Below are positions 1 through 8,182 of a stretch of DNA of 64,000 bases, piece by piece. This DNA is from Bacillota bacterium. Its GTDB lineage: Bacteria > Bacillota > Clostridia > Oscillospirales > Ruminococcaceae. The position numbers were made by a program, and so were the translations under genes. Position 1 is the first letter of the stretch, and every line of letters begins with the position of its first letter. Where the stretch lies: positions 310,001 to 374,000 of the forward strand of contig JAEYNX010000025.1 in NCBI GenBank assembly GCA_023412215.1, written 5' to 3'. Under the pieces are notes generated by a model, which had not been told where the DNA came from, ran no database searches, and was given only the letters and a program-made list of their open reading frames with translations.

Positions 1-497
1 CCAACCTGAGCGTCGCCAACCTTAAAGTAGTTGATAAGGTTGATGTCGTATTTGTCAAGTGTGCCGTCTGCTTTCCACTCGTCAATGATCGAAGAAACGT
101 CCATGATCTCGTTCATTGCGTAGAACTGGAAGCTCTGGTAGCCGCCGCCGGTGCTGAAGTCAGGACCTTCGCCTGCAGCGATAGCGGTTGTAAATGTCTC
201 GTAGCGGTTTGCCCACGGAATGCCCTGATACTCAATGGTGATGTTGGGAAGATCCTTGGAGATAGTAGCCGCGTGCTCGCCAGCAATCTTAAAGTAGTTG
301 TCGCCGCCGCCCTGCATATCCCAGAACTTAACAGTTGCGGGCTCGCCTACGGGTGCTTCAGAACTTGCAGCGTCGCTGCTGGCGGGTGCAGAACTTTCCG
401 CTGCCGAAGGTGTCTCAGTGCCGCTGCCGCAAGCAGCCAGAGATACTAACATCTGAGCCGCGAGAAGCACGCTAAGAATTACCTTGAATCGTGACAT
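1..497 (-). CDS. Sugar ABC transporter substrate-binding lipoprotein (C-terminus off window)
   Basis: Reading in from position 497, the first ~165 residues are visible and the frame runs off the window edge. The N-terminus is a lipoprotein signal: basic MSRFK, a hydrophobic stretch, then LAAC around residues 20-23, followed by a Ser/Ala/Glu-rich linker. After the linker comes VKFWDMQGGGDNYF and IEYQGIPWANRYETFTTAI, typical of the extracellular family 1 solute-binding fold used by carbohydrate importers. GGAGG sits 8 bases before the ATG. It is divergent from the transketolase genes, so the imported sugar may feed them. The substrate cannot be read from the sequence; family assignment is solid, sugar specificity is inference. 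Confidence 0.82.
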   Translation of the reverse strand, partial: MSRFKVILSVLLAAQMLVSLAACGSGTETPSAAESSAPASSDAASSEAPVGEPATVKFWDMQGGGDNYFKIAGEHAATISKDLPNITIEYQGIPWANRYETFTTAIAAGEGPDFSTGGGYQSFQFYAMNEIMDVSSIIDEWKADGTLDKYDINLINYFKVGDAQV

Positions 498-1044
498 GAT
501 TTCATCCTCCACTTTCTTAATTTCCTTGGGGTTATATTTCATATTTTAGAGAACCACCGGTTTGCTAATGATCCCTAAAACATGATAACAAAAACAAAAC
601 AACCGCTTTAACGTACAGATTAAGGATGTCCATTGAATATGTACATATGAGTATGTCATATAAAATGCGTAATTGACGGGAACAGTGCCATGTACGTTAA
701 GCAGTTTATTTACTATATTAATATAGTAATCCTTTGTAATGAGGCATAAACATCGGGAAATTATTTTACGATATTACTTAATATATTGATGTTAAATAAT
801 TTATTTTATTATTATCGTTTTCGTTGTTTTCGTCAATCTATGTATAAGTTATAAATCAACGAGTGTTTTTGTGCATTTTTTGTGATTTATGTTCCTCATT
901 TCGTTTCACATTATAGCATATTGTTTTTTACAATGCAATATATTTCTTGAATTATATAAAACGCAATGCTATAATGGTAAAAAAGTTAATTATATTGCAT
1001 AGATGCGTTAATTAGCTGAATTATGGAAAGGGTTGGTTTACCTA
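498..1044. promoter_or_regulatory. Divergent intergenic control region, AT-rich, with 18-bp palindrome and transketolase promoter
   Basis: This 547-base AT-rich gap separates the binding-protein gene from the transketolase genes. A sigma-A-like promoter for transketolase is TTGAAT at 947-952, 17 bases, then TATAAT at 970-975. Two copies of GTTAATTA(G) at 985-992 and 1007-1015 lie just after the expected start point. A perfect 18-bp palindrome, TACTATATTAATATAGTA, sits at 711-728 and could be an operator for the minus-strand gene. No further gene is seen. Confidence 0.6.
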
Positions 1045-1884
1045 ATGGATGGCGAAAAGAAGGCAGTACTGCAAGCAGCTGCGAAACAGATTCGTTGCCT
1101 GCTGATGGATGAACTTGGACATCTGGGTGTTGGGCATGTAGGCGGAAGCCTCTCGATTGTCGACACACTGGCAGTACTTTATTTCGACAAAATGAACATT
1201 GATCCGAAGAACCCCAAGATGGAGGGCCGCGACAGGCTTGTACTTTCAAAAGGACATGCAGGCCCCGCGTTATATGCTGCTCTCGCATACCGCGGTTATT
1301 TTGATACAGAGTTACTGCACACACTCAATAAACCCGGCACGCTGCTGCCCAGCCACTGTGATATGCTGCGTACCCCCGGTATCGATATGACGGCCGGCTC
1401 GCTTGGTCAGGGGATCTCCTGCGCGGTAGGCGTGGCGAAGGCACTGCAGATTAAGGGTGAAGATTCCCATGTTTACTGCATCATCGGCGACGGTGAGAGC
1501 CAGGAGGGACAGGTATGGGAAGCCTCTATGGCCGCCGCTCAGTTTAAGCTGGACAACCTGATTGTAATGCTCGACTATAATAAAATGCAGATAGACGGTA
1601 TGGTGGACGATGTAAACTCGCTGAGTGACCCCGCAGCTCGCTGGGCTGCTCTGGGCTTTAAAACCTTCGAGGTGGACGGCCACGATGTCGAAGCCATTGC
1701 GCAGGCCATCGACAGCGCAAAGAAGGTAACAGGGGCGCCCAGCCTGATTGTTTTAAATACCATCAAGGGCAAAGGCGTTTCTTTTGTTGAGAAGGCGGGC
1801 TTTGGCTGCCACAACATGACAATCTCCCCCGAGCAGACTAAACAGGCCCTGCAAGAGTTAATGATTGAAGGAGTGAAGGGATAA
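1045..1884 (+). CDS. Transketolase, N-terminal (TPP-binding) subunit
   Basis: 279 residues matching the N-terminal third of transketolase, a class that in many Clostridia and archaea is split into two proteins. Visible motifs are the LSKGHAGPALYAAL segment, LGQGISCAVGVAKAL, and the thiamine-diphosphate/Mg motif GDGESQEGQVWEASMAAAQFKLDNLIVMLDYNKMQ. An in-frame TTG at 1033 directly abuts the GGAAAGGG ribosome-binding sequence, so ATG at 1045 is preferred. It overlaps the next gene by one base (TAATG), so the two subunits are translationally coupled. Split transketolases also serve dedicated pathways such as apulose-4-phosphate cleavage, and the neighbours here make a specialised role possible. 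Confidence 0.93.
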   Translation: MDGEKKAVLQAAAKQIRCLLMDELGHLGVGHVGGSLSIVDTLAVLYFDKMNIDPKNPKMEGRDRLVLSKGHAGPALYAALAYRGYFDTELLHTLNKPGTLLPSHCDMLRTPGIDMTAGSLGQGISCAVGVAKALQIKGEDSHVYCIIGDGESQEGQVWEASMAAAQFKLDNLIVMLDYNKMQIDGMVDDVNSLSDPAARWAALGFKTFEVDGHDVEAIAQAIDSAKKVTGAPSLIVLNTIKGKGVSFVEKAGFGCHNMTISPEQTKQALQELMIEGVKG

Positions 1885-2825
1885 TGTCTCAAAAAGAAAT
1901 GCGCGTTGTTCTTGCCGAAACGCTGGAAAAGATGATGACTAAAGACGAGCGAATCGTTGTTATAGACGCCGACCTGGCCAAGGCCAACGGCACCTTCGCC
2001 CTTCGGCAGAAATTCCCCGACAGAGCGCTGGATGTGGGTATTGCCGAGCAGAACATGGCATCGGTTGCGGCAGGTATGGCCTCCTGCGGCATGATTCCGC
2101 TGATCGCGACCTTTACTCCTTTTGCCACCCGCAGGATCTGCGACCAGATTACCATTTCAATCTGCTACACCAAGAGCAATGTAAAGATCATCGGCACCGA
2201 CCCCGGCCTTGCTGCTGAGTTAAACGGCGGCACCCACATGAGTGTAGAGGATATCGGCGTGCTGCGCAGCATCCCCGGTCTCGTGATCTTCGAGGCGGTG
2301 GACAACACCCAGCTCGAGCAGGCGCTGCCCCAGATCATCGCCTACGAGGGCCCGGTATACCTGCGCATGTTCCGCAAGGTAATCGGTGATGTATTTAATA
2401 AGGACAGCTATCACTTTGACCTCTTCAAGGCCGATGTGATTGAGGAAGGCGCCGATGTAACCATCTGTGCTTCCGGTTTAATGGTACAGGAGAGCTTAAA
2501 GGCGCTTGAGATTTTAAAGAGCGAAAAAATCTCTGCTGAGCTTATTAATGTACACACCATTAAACCCTTGGACGAGGACACAATTATTAAGTCCGCTTCC
2601 AAAACCGGCGCGGTAGTAACCTGCGAAAACCACAGTGTTGTAGGCGGCCTCGGCTCCGCGGTAGCGGAGGCCTTATCCAAGAAGTTGCCCACCCCGATTC
2701 GCATGGTTGGTATTCAGGACCGCTTCGGTCAGGTTGGTACCCTTCCCTTCTTGATGGAGGAATATAAAATGACCGCGAACGATATCGTGAAGGCGGTTAA
2801 AGAAGCGATGGCCGCTAAAAAATAG
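1884..2825 (+). CDS. Transketolase, C-terminal subunit
   Basis: 313 residues covering the pyrimidine-binding and C-terminal domains of transketolase. DVGIAEQNMASVAAGMA carries the glutamate that activates thiamine diphosphate, and GTDPGLAAELNGGTHMSVEDIGVLRSIPGL is the conserved substrate-channel segment. ENHSVVGGLGSAVAEAL and RFGQVGTLPFLMEEYKM belong to the C-terminal domain. The ATG overlaps the stop of the first subunit and a GAAGGAG site lies inside that gene, as expected for a coupled 1:1 complex. Together they would move a two-carbon ketol unit between sugar phosphates. Confidence 0.93.
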   Translation: MSQKEMRVVLAETLEKMMTKDERIVVIDADLAKANGTFALRQKFPDRALDVGIAEQNMASVAAGMASCGMIPLIATFTPFATRRICDQITISICYTKSNVKIIGTDPGLAAELNGGTHMSVEDIGVLRSIPGLVIFEAVDNTQLEQALPQIIAYEGPVYLRMFRKVIGDVFNKDSYHFDLFKADVIEEGADVTICASGLMVQESLKALEILKSEKISAELINVHTIKPLDEDTIIKSASKTGAVVTCENHSVVGGLGSAVAEALSKKLPTPIRMVGIQDRFGQVGTLPFLMEEYKMTANDIVKAVKEAMAAKK

Positions 2826-2886
2826 TACATTGATAAACATCTATTCCGTCACAGCACATTCAATGTAGTTTTAAAATGAACTGCGT

Positions 2887-3050
2887 ATAAAAAAGGCAGG
2901 TTTTGCCCTGCCGAATCCTCCCTTTTAACGGCACCAAGTACCGGCCTTCTTAAAAAGATGGCAACCGAGAGACGTACGTGCTTGGCACTGGGAAATGAAC
3001 ATCATCGGCTGGACAGCATACTTTTGCCGTTAGTATGCCTGTTCAGCCAT
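2887..3050 (-). ncRNA. Candidate structured small RNA with intrinsic terminator (family unknown)
   Basis: Read on the minus strand, this gap contains a long imperfect stem at 3007-3048 (GGCTG/CAGCC closing pair, inner CATAC/GTATG), a second pairing between 2930-2940 and 2979-2989 built on CCAAG/CTTGG, and ends in GGCAGGGCAAAACCTGCC followed by six T, a textbook intrinsic terminator (2887-2912). The upstream ROK gene already has its own terminator at 3100-3129, so this second terminator implies a separate short transcript. An imperfect palindrome, TATATCGACTGTCGTATAT, lies just upstream at 3054-3072. I could not match it to cobalamin, c-di-GMP, THF, SRP or 6S patterns. Confidence 0.4.
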
Positions 3051-3099
3051 ATTTATATCGACTGTCGTATATCTATTTGCTATGAACTTTGCCTATAAA

Positions 3100-3129
3100 C
3101 AAAAAAACGCCGAAGAAATATTCTTCGGC
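3100..3129 (-). terminator. Intrinsic terminator of the ROK regulator gene
   Basis: On the minus strand the hairpin GCCGAAGAATATTTCTTCGGC is followed by a run of seven T, 26 bases after the ROK stop codon. Confidence 0.85.
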
Positions 3130-3154
3130 AGATTTTCTCGTATTGTTTGTTTTT

Positions 3155-4417
3155 TTAATCCATCGGTTCTGCGGCCACAACTTCCTCTTCGCCCATCGGT
3201 GTGTAGATGGCACCGTTGCCGAGAAAGTCTTTGATTACAATCGAGGCGCAACCCAGATCATCCAGCTGCAGGTTCCGGCTGCTCTTGGCAATCTCGGTCG
3301 TCATATCCCCGTGGTTGAGCTTCTTGATCTTCTCTTTAAGCAGGCGCATAAACTTGTCGCTTTCAAAGGGGAAACCGTACAGCGTGATCCGCTGCGGGTC
3401 GATCAATCCGATGGCGTCCACCAGCATAAACGCGAAATGATCGAGCGCACCGTCTATGATTTCGCACACCACGCGTTCGTTGCGGTCAAAGCTTTCCATG
3501 ATGTTTTCCATTGTAATCTTGGATTTATCCCCGCCGGTCAGCTGATATAGGATGGGCGTGCGGGTGGAGGAGTAATGTACCCCCAGATGATTGGCGATAA
3601 TGTCAAAGCCGACTTCGGTTTCCAGACAGCCCCGCTTACCGCAGCGGCATACAGAGCCGCGGGGGTCGACCACGAAGTGCCCCAGCTCCATCGCGTGGTA
3701 GCCGTAACCCTTAAACAGCCCGCCGTTTAATATAAACGCACCGCCGACCAGCGGCCCGAACTTGACAAATAGCATGCTCTGGATGTTCTCGTGGTGGTTA
3801 AACAGCATCTCCCCGCTTGCCACACAGCGGATATTGTTGTGAGAAAGCACCTTGATTCCCAGCCGCTTTTCCACGATATCCCGCACAGGCAGGTTTGCCT
3901 CCCACAGGCCAAACGAATTGACGCTCACCCCGCGCTGGTCGTCGAAGATGCCTTTGATGCCCAAGCCCGCACCGATAATCCAGCGGCGCTGTTCCGGGGT
4001 TAAGCTGTTCATATAATCGAGCATCTGATCACAGATGGAATCGATAATCTCTCTGCCGCTCAAGGAAGGATCGAAATGCAGGTCTTGGCTGAAATCGATG
4101 TTGCCGGCAAGGTCGATGCAGGAGATTCTCACCTCCCGCGTAGGGATATAAGCGCACATCACCTTAAACTTGGTCAAATCGATCTCTAAGATGACCTCTC
4201 TGCGGCCCATGCGGCTGCTGCCCTCAACCTTTTTCGTTTCAATCAAAACGCCTTCGGCGATCATGTCGCTCGTAATGTGCGAGATGGCGGCAGGCGTCAG
4301 GTTTAGGCGGGTGGCAATCTCCTTGCGTGACATACCGCCCGAGGAATGCAGCAGGTTGAGCACCGCTACTCGGTTGGATACCCGCAGGTCGAACATGTTT
4401 TTTCCAATATCACTCAT
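3155..4417 (-). CDS. ROK-family transcriptional repressor (NagC/XylR type)
   Basis: 420 residues. The first ~75 form a winged helix (RVAVLNLLHSSGGMSRKEIATRLNLTPAAISHIT region), followed by a ROK sugar-kinase-like domain. The ROK zinc site is visible as CRCGKRGCLE with the upstream GYHAMELGHFVVDP. The phosphate-binding loop reads VKFGPLVGGAF rather than DxGxT, so it should bind sugar but not phosphorylate. GTTAATTA motifs occur both upstream of this gene (4459-4467, 4496-4509) and at the transketolase promoter (985-1015), suggesting autoregulation and control of the carbohydrate genes around it. The inducer is not deducible. Confidence 0.9.
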   Translation of the reverse strand: MSDIGKNMFDLRVSNRVAVLNLLHSSGGMSRKEIATRLNLTPAAISHITSDMIAEGVLIETKKVEGSSRMGRREVILEIDLTKFKVMCAYIPTREVRISCIDLAGNIDFSQDLHFDPSLSGREIIDSICDQMLDYMNSLTPEQRRWIIGAGLGIKGIFDDQRGVSVNSFGLWEANLPVRDIVEKRLGIKVLSHNNIRCVASGEMLFNHHENIQSMLFVKFGPLVGGAFILNGGLFKGYGYHAMELGHFVVDPRGSVCRCGKRGCLETEVGFDIIANHLGVHYSSTRTPILYQLTGGDKSKITMENIMESFDRNERVVCEIIDGALDHFAFMLVDAIGLIDPQRITLYGFPFESDKFMRLLKEKIKKLNHGDMTTEIAKSSRNLQLDDLGCASIVIKDFLGNGAIYTPMGEEEVVAAEPMD

Positions 4418-4458
4418 GATTTTTCCTCCACATCTGCAAGGGATAGATCCGCCAATAG

Positions 4459-4509
4459 GTTAATTAGTATGTGCTATTTTAACAAACTTCAAAGAAGTTA
4501 ATTAACTAG
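4459..4509. promoter_or_regulatory. Putative ROK operator pair in the regulator's own upstream region
   Basis: GTTAATTAG at 4459-4467 and the palindrome AGTTAATTAACT at 4496-4507 share their core with the two sites at 985-1015 in front of transketolase. Shared motifs at the regulator and its presumed target are the usual mark of an operator, but binding is inferred. Confidence 0.5.
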
Positions 4510-4763
4510 ATTACCTAAGACCCGTAAAATATAGCGTTATTATGAAACATCCTGGCATATATGTAAAATAAATTGGGCACAATCGACGTTTATTTTTAAA
4601 CTTTTTATTTTTATATTAGCATACGGAATGAGGTTTTACAATATAATTTTTTTCAAAATAAATAAATACCAAACCAATACAAATTCAACGCGGTTTGTCT
4701 ATTATTTTTTTGAACATTATTTTTTAAAATATAAATAATGTGTTTAACCGAAAGGATGATTAC

Positions 4764-4984
4764 ATGGCTCAAAAAAGTATAATAGTAGCAGGCAGTAGCA
4801 AAGGTATCCCGCCCGGCATGGAGGCGGAGCATATACCAAGATTAAAGAAGCATCGGCGTGGGCAGCCATCGTGCGCAAGCAGCTTGCCCGATGGCGAGGG
4901 ATTGATAACACATCATTGAGGCACGGCAAGACTGCCGTAAAGGCGCATAAGCCCGCCTTCCCCCAAAATTTTGCTGAGGAGTGA
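4764..4984 (+). pseudogene. Remnant of a gene at the head of the isomerase operon
   Basis: An ATG at 4764 with an AAAGGATG site starts a frame reading MAQKSIIVAGSSKGIPPG that stops at 4919 after 51 codons. A second frame, open from about 4780, reads AYTKIKEASAWAAIVRKQLA and later RHGKTAVKAHKPAFPQNFAE, stopping at 4984, where the ribosome-binding site of the next gene (GAGGAG, 4976-4981) lies inside its last codons. A plausible start in one frame and a plausible end in another, with almost nothing between, looks like a gene that lost its middle and its frame. The original family was not recognised. A short real peptide from 4764 cannot be excluded. Confidence 0.4.
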
Positions 4985-4989
4985 CGGAT

Positions 4990-5907
4990 ATGAAAGAGTC
5001 CATACACAAGTATTTTAAGGTTGGCCTGATTAGCTTTATGGCATATCCCGCCAATCTGCGGGGCGAGGACCCCGACGTGGCACAGGTAATCAAGAAAATC
5101 GCCTGTGACGACTATTTTGATGCCATTGAGGTAAACTGGATTAAGGACGCTGCCACCCGTACACGGGCTGCGCAGCTGCTTAAAAGTTCACATATGACGG
5201 TATGCTACGGCGCTCAGCCCCGCCTTTTAACAACCGGAATGAACGCCAACGCGATTGACGAGGCCGAGCGCCTTAAGGCCGAGGCCACCCTGATCGAGGC
5301 CATTGACGAGGCGAAGGAACTGGGCGCGGAGGGCATTGCGTTCCTCTCCGGCAAGTGGCAGCCCGAAACAAAGGCGCAGGCCTATGTACAGCTGTTAAAG
5401 ACGACCCGCAGGCTGTGTGACTACGCGGCGGACAAGGGTATGAAGGTTGAGCTGGAGGTGTTTGATTATGATATCGCCAAGGCTTCGCTGATCGGCCCCG
5501 CCCCTTTAGCAGCCCAGTTTGCGGCCGATATGCGCACCACCCACCAGAACTTCGGCCTGCTGATTGACCTTTCGCACATCCCCATGACCTACGAGAGCCC
5601 CGAATTTGTGGTGCGGACACTCCGCCCCTACCTCACCCACTTCCACATCGGCAACACGGTATGCACCGACCCGAGCCTTGAGGGATATGGCGACGAGCAT
5701 CAGCGCTTCGGTTTCCCGGGCGGCGCCAACGACACCGAGCAGGTTGTGGAGTTCTTGCGGGTACTGAAGAACGAGGGCTTTATGGATGCCGAAAGGCCCT
5801 ATGTGCTGTCCTTTGAGGTAAAGCCGTGGAAGGATGAGGACCCCGATATTGTGGTAGCCAACGCGAAACGCGTGCTCAACCGCGCGTGGGCCATACTGCA
5901 GGACTAA
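4990..5907 (+). CDS. Sugar phosphate isomerase/epimerase, xylose-isomerase-like TIM barrel
   Basis: 305 residues of the AP-endonuclease-2/xylose-isomerase-like barrel superfamily. Metal-site segments are recognisable: EVNWIKD near the start, ELEVFDYD in the middle, LLIDLSHIPMTYE, THFHIGNTVC with HQRFGFPGG, and SFEVKPW near the end. GTG at 4981 is in frame, but GAGGAG at 4976-4981 is 8 bases before ATG 4990, which is chosen. Family members interconvert ketose or hydroxypyruvate-type substrates. The gene is followed after 17 bases by a hydroxypyruvate-reductase-like gene, so hydroxypyruvate isomerase activity is a fair guess, though the length exceeds the ~258 residues usual for that enzyme. 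Confidence 0.8.
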   Translation: MKESIHKYFKVGLISFMAYPANLRGEDPDVAQVIKKIACDDYFDAIEVNWIKDAATRTRAAQLLKSSHMTVCYGAQPRLLTTGMNANAIDEAERLKAEATLIEAIDEAKELGAEGIAFLSGKWQPETKAQAYVQLLKTTRRLCDYAADKGMKVELEVFDYDIAKASLIGPAPLAAQFAADMRTTHQNFGLLIDLSHIPMTYESPEFVVRTLRPYLTHFHIGNTVCTDPSLEGYGDEHQRFGFPGGANDTEQVVEFLRVLKNEGFMDAERPYVLSFEVKPWKDEDPDIVVANAKRVLNRAWAILQD

Positions 5908-5924
5908 AAAAGGAGGCGTATGCT

Positions 5925-6881
5925 TTGAAGATTGTTATACTGGATGGATATACCGAAAACCCCGGCGATTTAAGCTGGGAGGGCTTTGAAAGCTTGGGGG
6001 CACTTACGGTGTATGACCGTACCCCGGCGGACAAGATTGTGGAGCGCATCGGTGACGCGGAGATCGTTATCACCAACAAAACCCCCATCTCTGCGCAGAT
6101 ACTCAGTGCCTGCCCGGCAATCAAGTACATAGGGCTGCTCTCAACAGGGTATAATGTAGTGGATATTGATGCCGCTAGAGTCAAAGGCATCCCCGTGACC
6201 AACATCCCCACCTACGGCACCGCTGCCGTGGGGCAGTTTGCCATCGCGCTGCTGCTGGAGATCTGCCACCACATCGGCCATCACAGCGAGGCGGTGTACG
6301 AGGGGCGCTGGACAAAAGGTGAGGATTGGTGCTTCTGGGACTACCCGCTCATCGAGCTTGCCGGAAAAACGATAGGTATTGTCGGTTTCGGGCGCATCGG
6401 GCAGGTTACGGGCACCATCGCCAAGGCGATGGGTATGCGGGTGATTGCCTTCGACCTTCAGCCAAACGACGCAGGAAGGGCGATTGCCGAGTATGTGGAA
6501 CTGGATACGCTGCTTACGCAATCCGACGTGATCAGCCTGCACTGCCCGCTCTTCCCTGCCACTCAGGGCCTTATCAATAAAGAAACCATCGCTAAAATGA
6601 AGGATGGCGTCATCATCCTAAACAACTCCAGAGGCCCGCTCATTGTGGAGCAGGATTTGGCCGATGCCTTAAACAGCGGCAAGGTGGCGGCCGCTGGCCT
6701 TGACGTGGTATCCTCCGAGCCGATTCGCGAGGATAACCCGCTCTTGAACGCCAAGAACTGCATCATTACACCCCACATCTCCTGGGCGCCGAAGGAAAGC
6801 AGGAAACGGCTGATGGACATTGCCGTAGAAAACCTGAAAGCGTACCAGAGCGGCAGCCCCGTAAATGTCGTAAACCCCTGA
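5925..6881 (+). CDS. D-isomer 2-hydroxyacid dehydrogenase, glycerate dehydrogenase/hydroxypyruvate reductase-like
   Basis: 318 residues. The NAD-binding motif is GIVGFGRIGQVTG. Catalytic residues are visible as Arg in NNSRGPLI, Glu in VVSSEPIRE and His in PHISWAPKE; the PHISWA-E-R form is typical of glycerate dehydrogenases that reduce hydroxypyruvate to D-glycerate. The start is set at TTG 5925 because AGGAGG (5911-5916) sits exactly 8 bases upstream; the nearby ATG at 5920 is out of frame and GTG 5886 lies inside the preceding gene. It is in operon with the isomerase upstream and, past a structured repeat, a tartronate semialdehyde reductase. Confidence 0.85.
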   Translation: MKIVILDGYTENPGDLSWEGFESLGALTVYDRTPADKIVERIGDAEIVITNKTPISAQILSACPAIKYIGLLSTGYNVVDIDAARVKGIPVTNIPTYGTAAVGQFAIALLLEICHHIGHHSEAVYEGRWTKGEDWCFWDYPLIELAGKTIGIVGFGRIGQVTGTIAKAMGMRVIAFDLQPNDAGRAIAEYVELDTLLTQSDVISLHCPLFPATQGLINKETIAKMKDGVIILNNSRGPLIVEQDLADALNSGKVAAAGLDVVSSEPIREDNPLLNAKNCIITPHISWAPKESRKRLMDIAVENLKAYQSGSPVNVVNP

Positions 6882-6926
6882 CTGCCCCAGGCAGAATAAA
6901 CCGCTATCCATATTTTAGGTAGAATA

Positions 6927-7074
6927 TAGGTTGAAAGAAAATCTTTCAACCCTCGAAAAACTGTCTGTCCGGGTAAAACCCTTCCTGCCGCTATGCGGCA
7001 CCGACACTTTTTAAACTTGGTTTTATGCCCTATCTTTTGGGCGTAAGGCCCAAAAGATAGGGCATGGATATTAA
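6927..7074 (+). repeat. Dispersed structured element, family 1, copy 1
   Basis: About 148 bases with three hairpins: GGTTGAAAG/CTTTCAACC (6929-6951), CTGCCGC/GCGGCA (near 6985-7000) and the long arm GCCCTATCTTTTGGGC/GCCCAAAAGATAGGGC (7027-7063). A second copy lies at 32051-32207 in the same orientation. In the long arm TATC/GATA here becomes TCTC/GAGA there, and in the first arm a G-C pair becomes A-T, so both sides changed together. It has no terminal inverted repeats or coding content and ends about 20 bases before the start of the next gene. Confidence 0.85.
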
Positions 7075-7094
7075 AATAACGGAGGTACTTAGTT

Positions 7095-7982
7095 ATGAGT
7101 AAAGTAGGATTTATCGGATTGGGCATCATGGGCAAGCCCATGGCAAAAAACCTTGCGAAATGCGGGTATGAGGTGCTGGCCTACGATATTTTCCCGGAGG
7201 CCGTGAAGGAAGTAGCGAGTGCAGGCTGCACGGGCTGCTCCAGCATCAAAGAGATTGCGCAGGCTTGCGAACTCATCGTTACCATGCTGCCGAACTCCCC
7301 GCACGTGCGTCAGGTGGTATTGGGCGAGGGCGGCATCATCGAATACGCCGCAAGCGGCACCCTGATTGTGGACATGAGCTCCATTGCACCGCAGGCCTCG
7401 CAGGAGATGCATGAGGCATTACAGAAAAAGGGCATCCGCATGATTGACGCGCCGGTATCCGGCGGCCAGCCCAAGGCCATTGACGGCACCCTCGCCATCA
7501 TGGTAGGCGGCCGTGAAGAAGATTTTAACCGCGCAAAGCCCCTGTTTGAGGTGATGGGCTCCTCCGCGGTGCTTGTCGGGGCTATCGGCAGCGGCAACAC
7601 CTGCAAGCTGGTAAACCAAGTGATTGTTGCGGCCAACATCGCGGCGCTGAGCGAAGGCATGATGCTCGCGAAAAAGGCGGGCGCCGACCCTCAAAAGGTA
7701 TTTGAGGCGATTCGCGGCGGCCTGGCGGGCAGCACTGTTATGAACGCCAAGGCACCCATGATGCTTGCGGGCAACTTCCAGCCCGGCTTCCGCATCGGCC
7801 TGCACATCAAGGACCTTGCGAACGCGCTCGACACCGGCGCCGCTACCGGCTCGCCGATGATTCTAACCGCAGAGGTGATGCAGATGCTCCAGATGCTCAA
7901 GGCGGACGGCAAGGCGGACAGCGACCACAGCGCTATCCTGCAATATTACGAGAAGATTTCCGGCACCGTTTTGGCAGACTAA
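7095..7982 (+). CDS. garR: 2-hydroxy-3-oxopropionate (tartronate semialdehyde) reductase
   Basis: 295 residues of the beta-hydroxyacid dehydrogenase family. The N-terminal dinucleotide site is GFIGLGIMGKPMAKNL, the substrate loop is DAPVSGGQPKAIDGTLAIMVGG, and the catalytic lysine lies in GNTCKLVNQ. GGAGG (7081-7085) precedes the ATG. The enzyme would reduce tartronate semialdehyde to D-glycerate, complementing the hydroxypyruvate reductase upstream so that both isomeric C3 compounds drain to glycerate. Related 3-hydroxyisobutyrate dehydrogenases share these motifs, so the exact substrate is not certain. No glycerate kinase is in the window. Confidence 0.85.
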   Translation: MSKVGFIGLGIMGKPMAKNLAKCGYEVLAYDIFPEAVKEVASAGCTGCSSIKEIAQACELIVTMLPNSPHVRQVVLGEGGIIEYAASGTLIVDMSSIAPQASQEMHEALQKKGIRMIDAPVSGGQPKAIDGTLAIMVGGREEDFNRAKPLFEVMGSSAVLVGAIGSGNTCKLVNQVIVAANIAALSEGMMLAKKAGADPQKVFEAIRGGLAGSTVMNAKAPMMLAGNFQPGFRIGLHIKDLANALDTGAATGSPMILTAEVMQMLQMLKADGKADSDHSAILQYYEKISGTVLAD

Positions 7983-8051
7983 TTACCAGCTGCAAAAAGC
8001 AATCGCCGGTTCTATGCGCTCGCTGGTTTATAGAGCGCCAAGTATGAATTT

Positions 8052-8098
8052 AAAGCGGGAGATACACCACTATGGTTGAGGTGTATCTCCCGCTTTTG
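8052..8098 (+). terminator. Intrinsic terminator after the tartronate semialdehyde reductase gene
   Basis: AAAGCGGGAGATACACC pairs with GGTGTATCTCCCGCTTT (17 bp) and is followed by TTTTG. Confidence 0.85.
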
Positions 8099-8118
8099 TC
8101 ACCGTTTTGATCTAAGAC

Positions 8119-8164
8119 GATAAAGCCCCTCCTGCCGCAGATTGAAGCTACGGCGGGAGGGGCC
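8119..8164 (-). terminator. Intrinsic terminator of the hexokinase gene
   Basis: A GC-rich arm, CCCCTCC-GCCG paired with CGGC-GGAGGGG, lies 19 bases after the hexokinase stop; the minus-strand tail is TTTATC, so the T-run is short. Confidence 0.65.
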
Positions 8165-8182
8165 TTGTTCTTTAGTATTTAA

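Noticed and set aside
2912..3000. Cobalamin-riboswitch-like stretch (GTTAAAAGGGA, GGCACTGGGAA)
   Set aside because: Only short fragments agree, on opposite strands, the core GCCACTG box is lacking and no B12 gene lies downstream.
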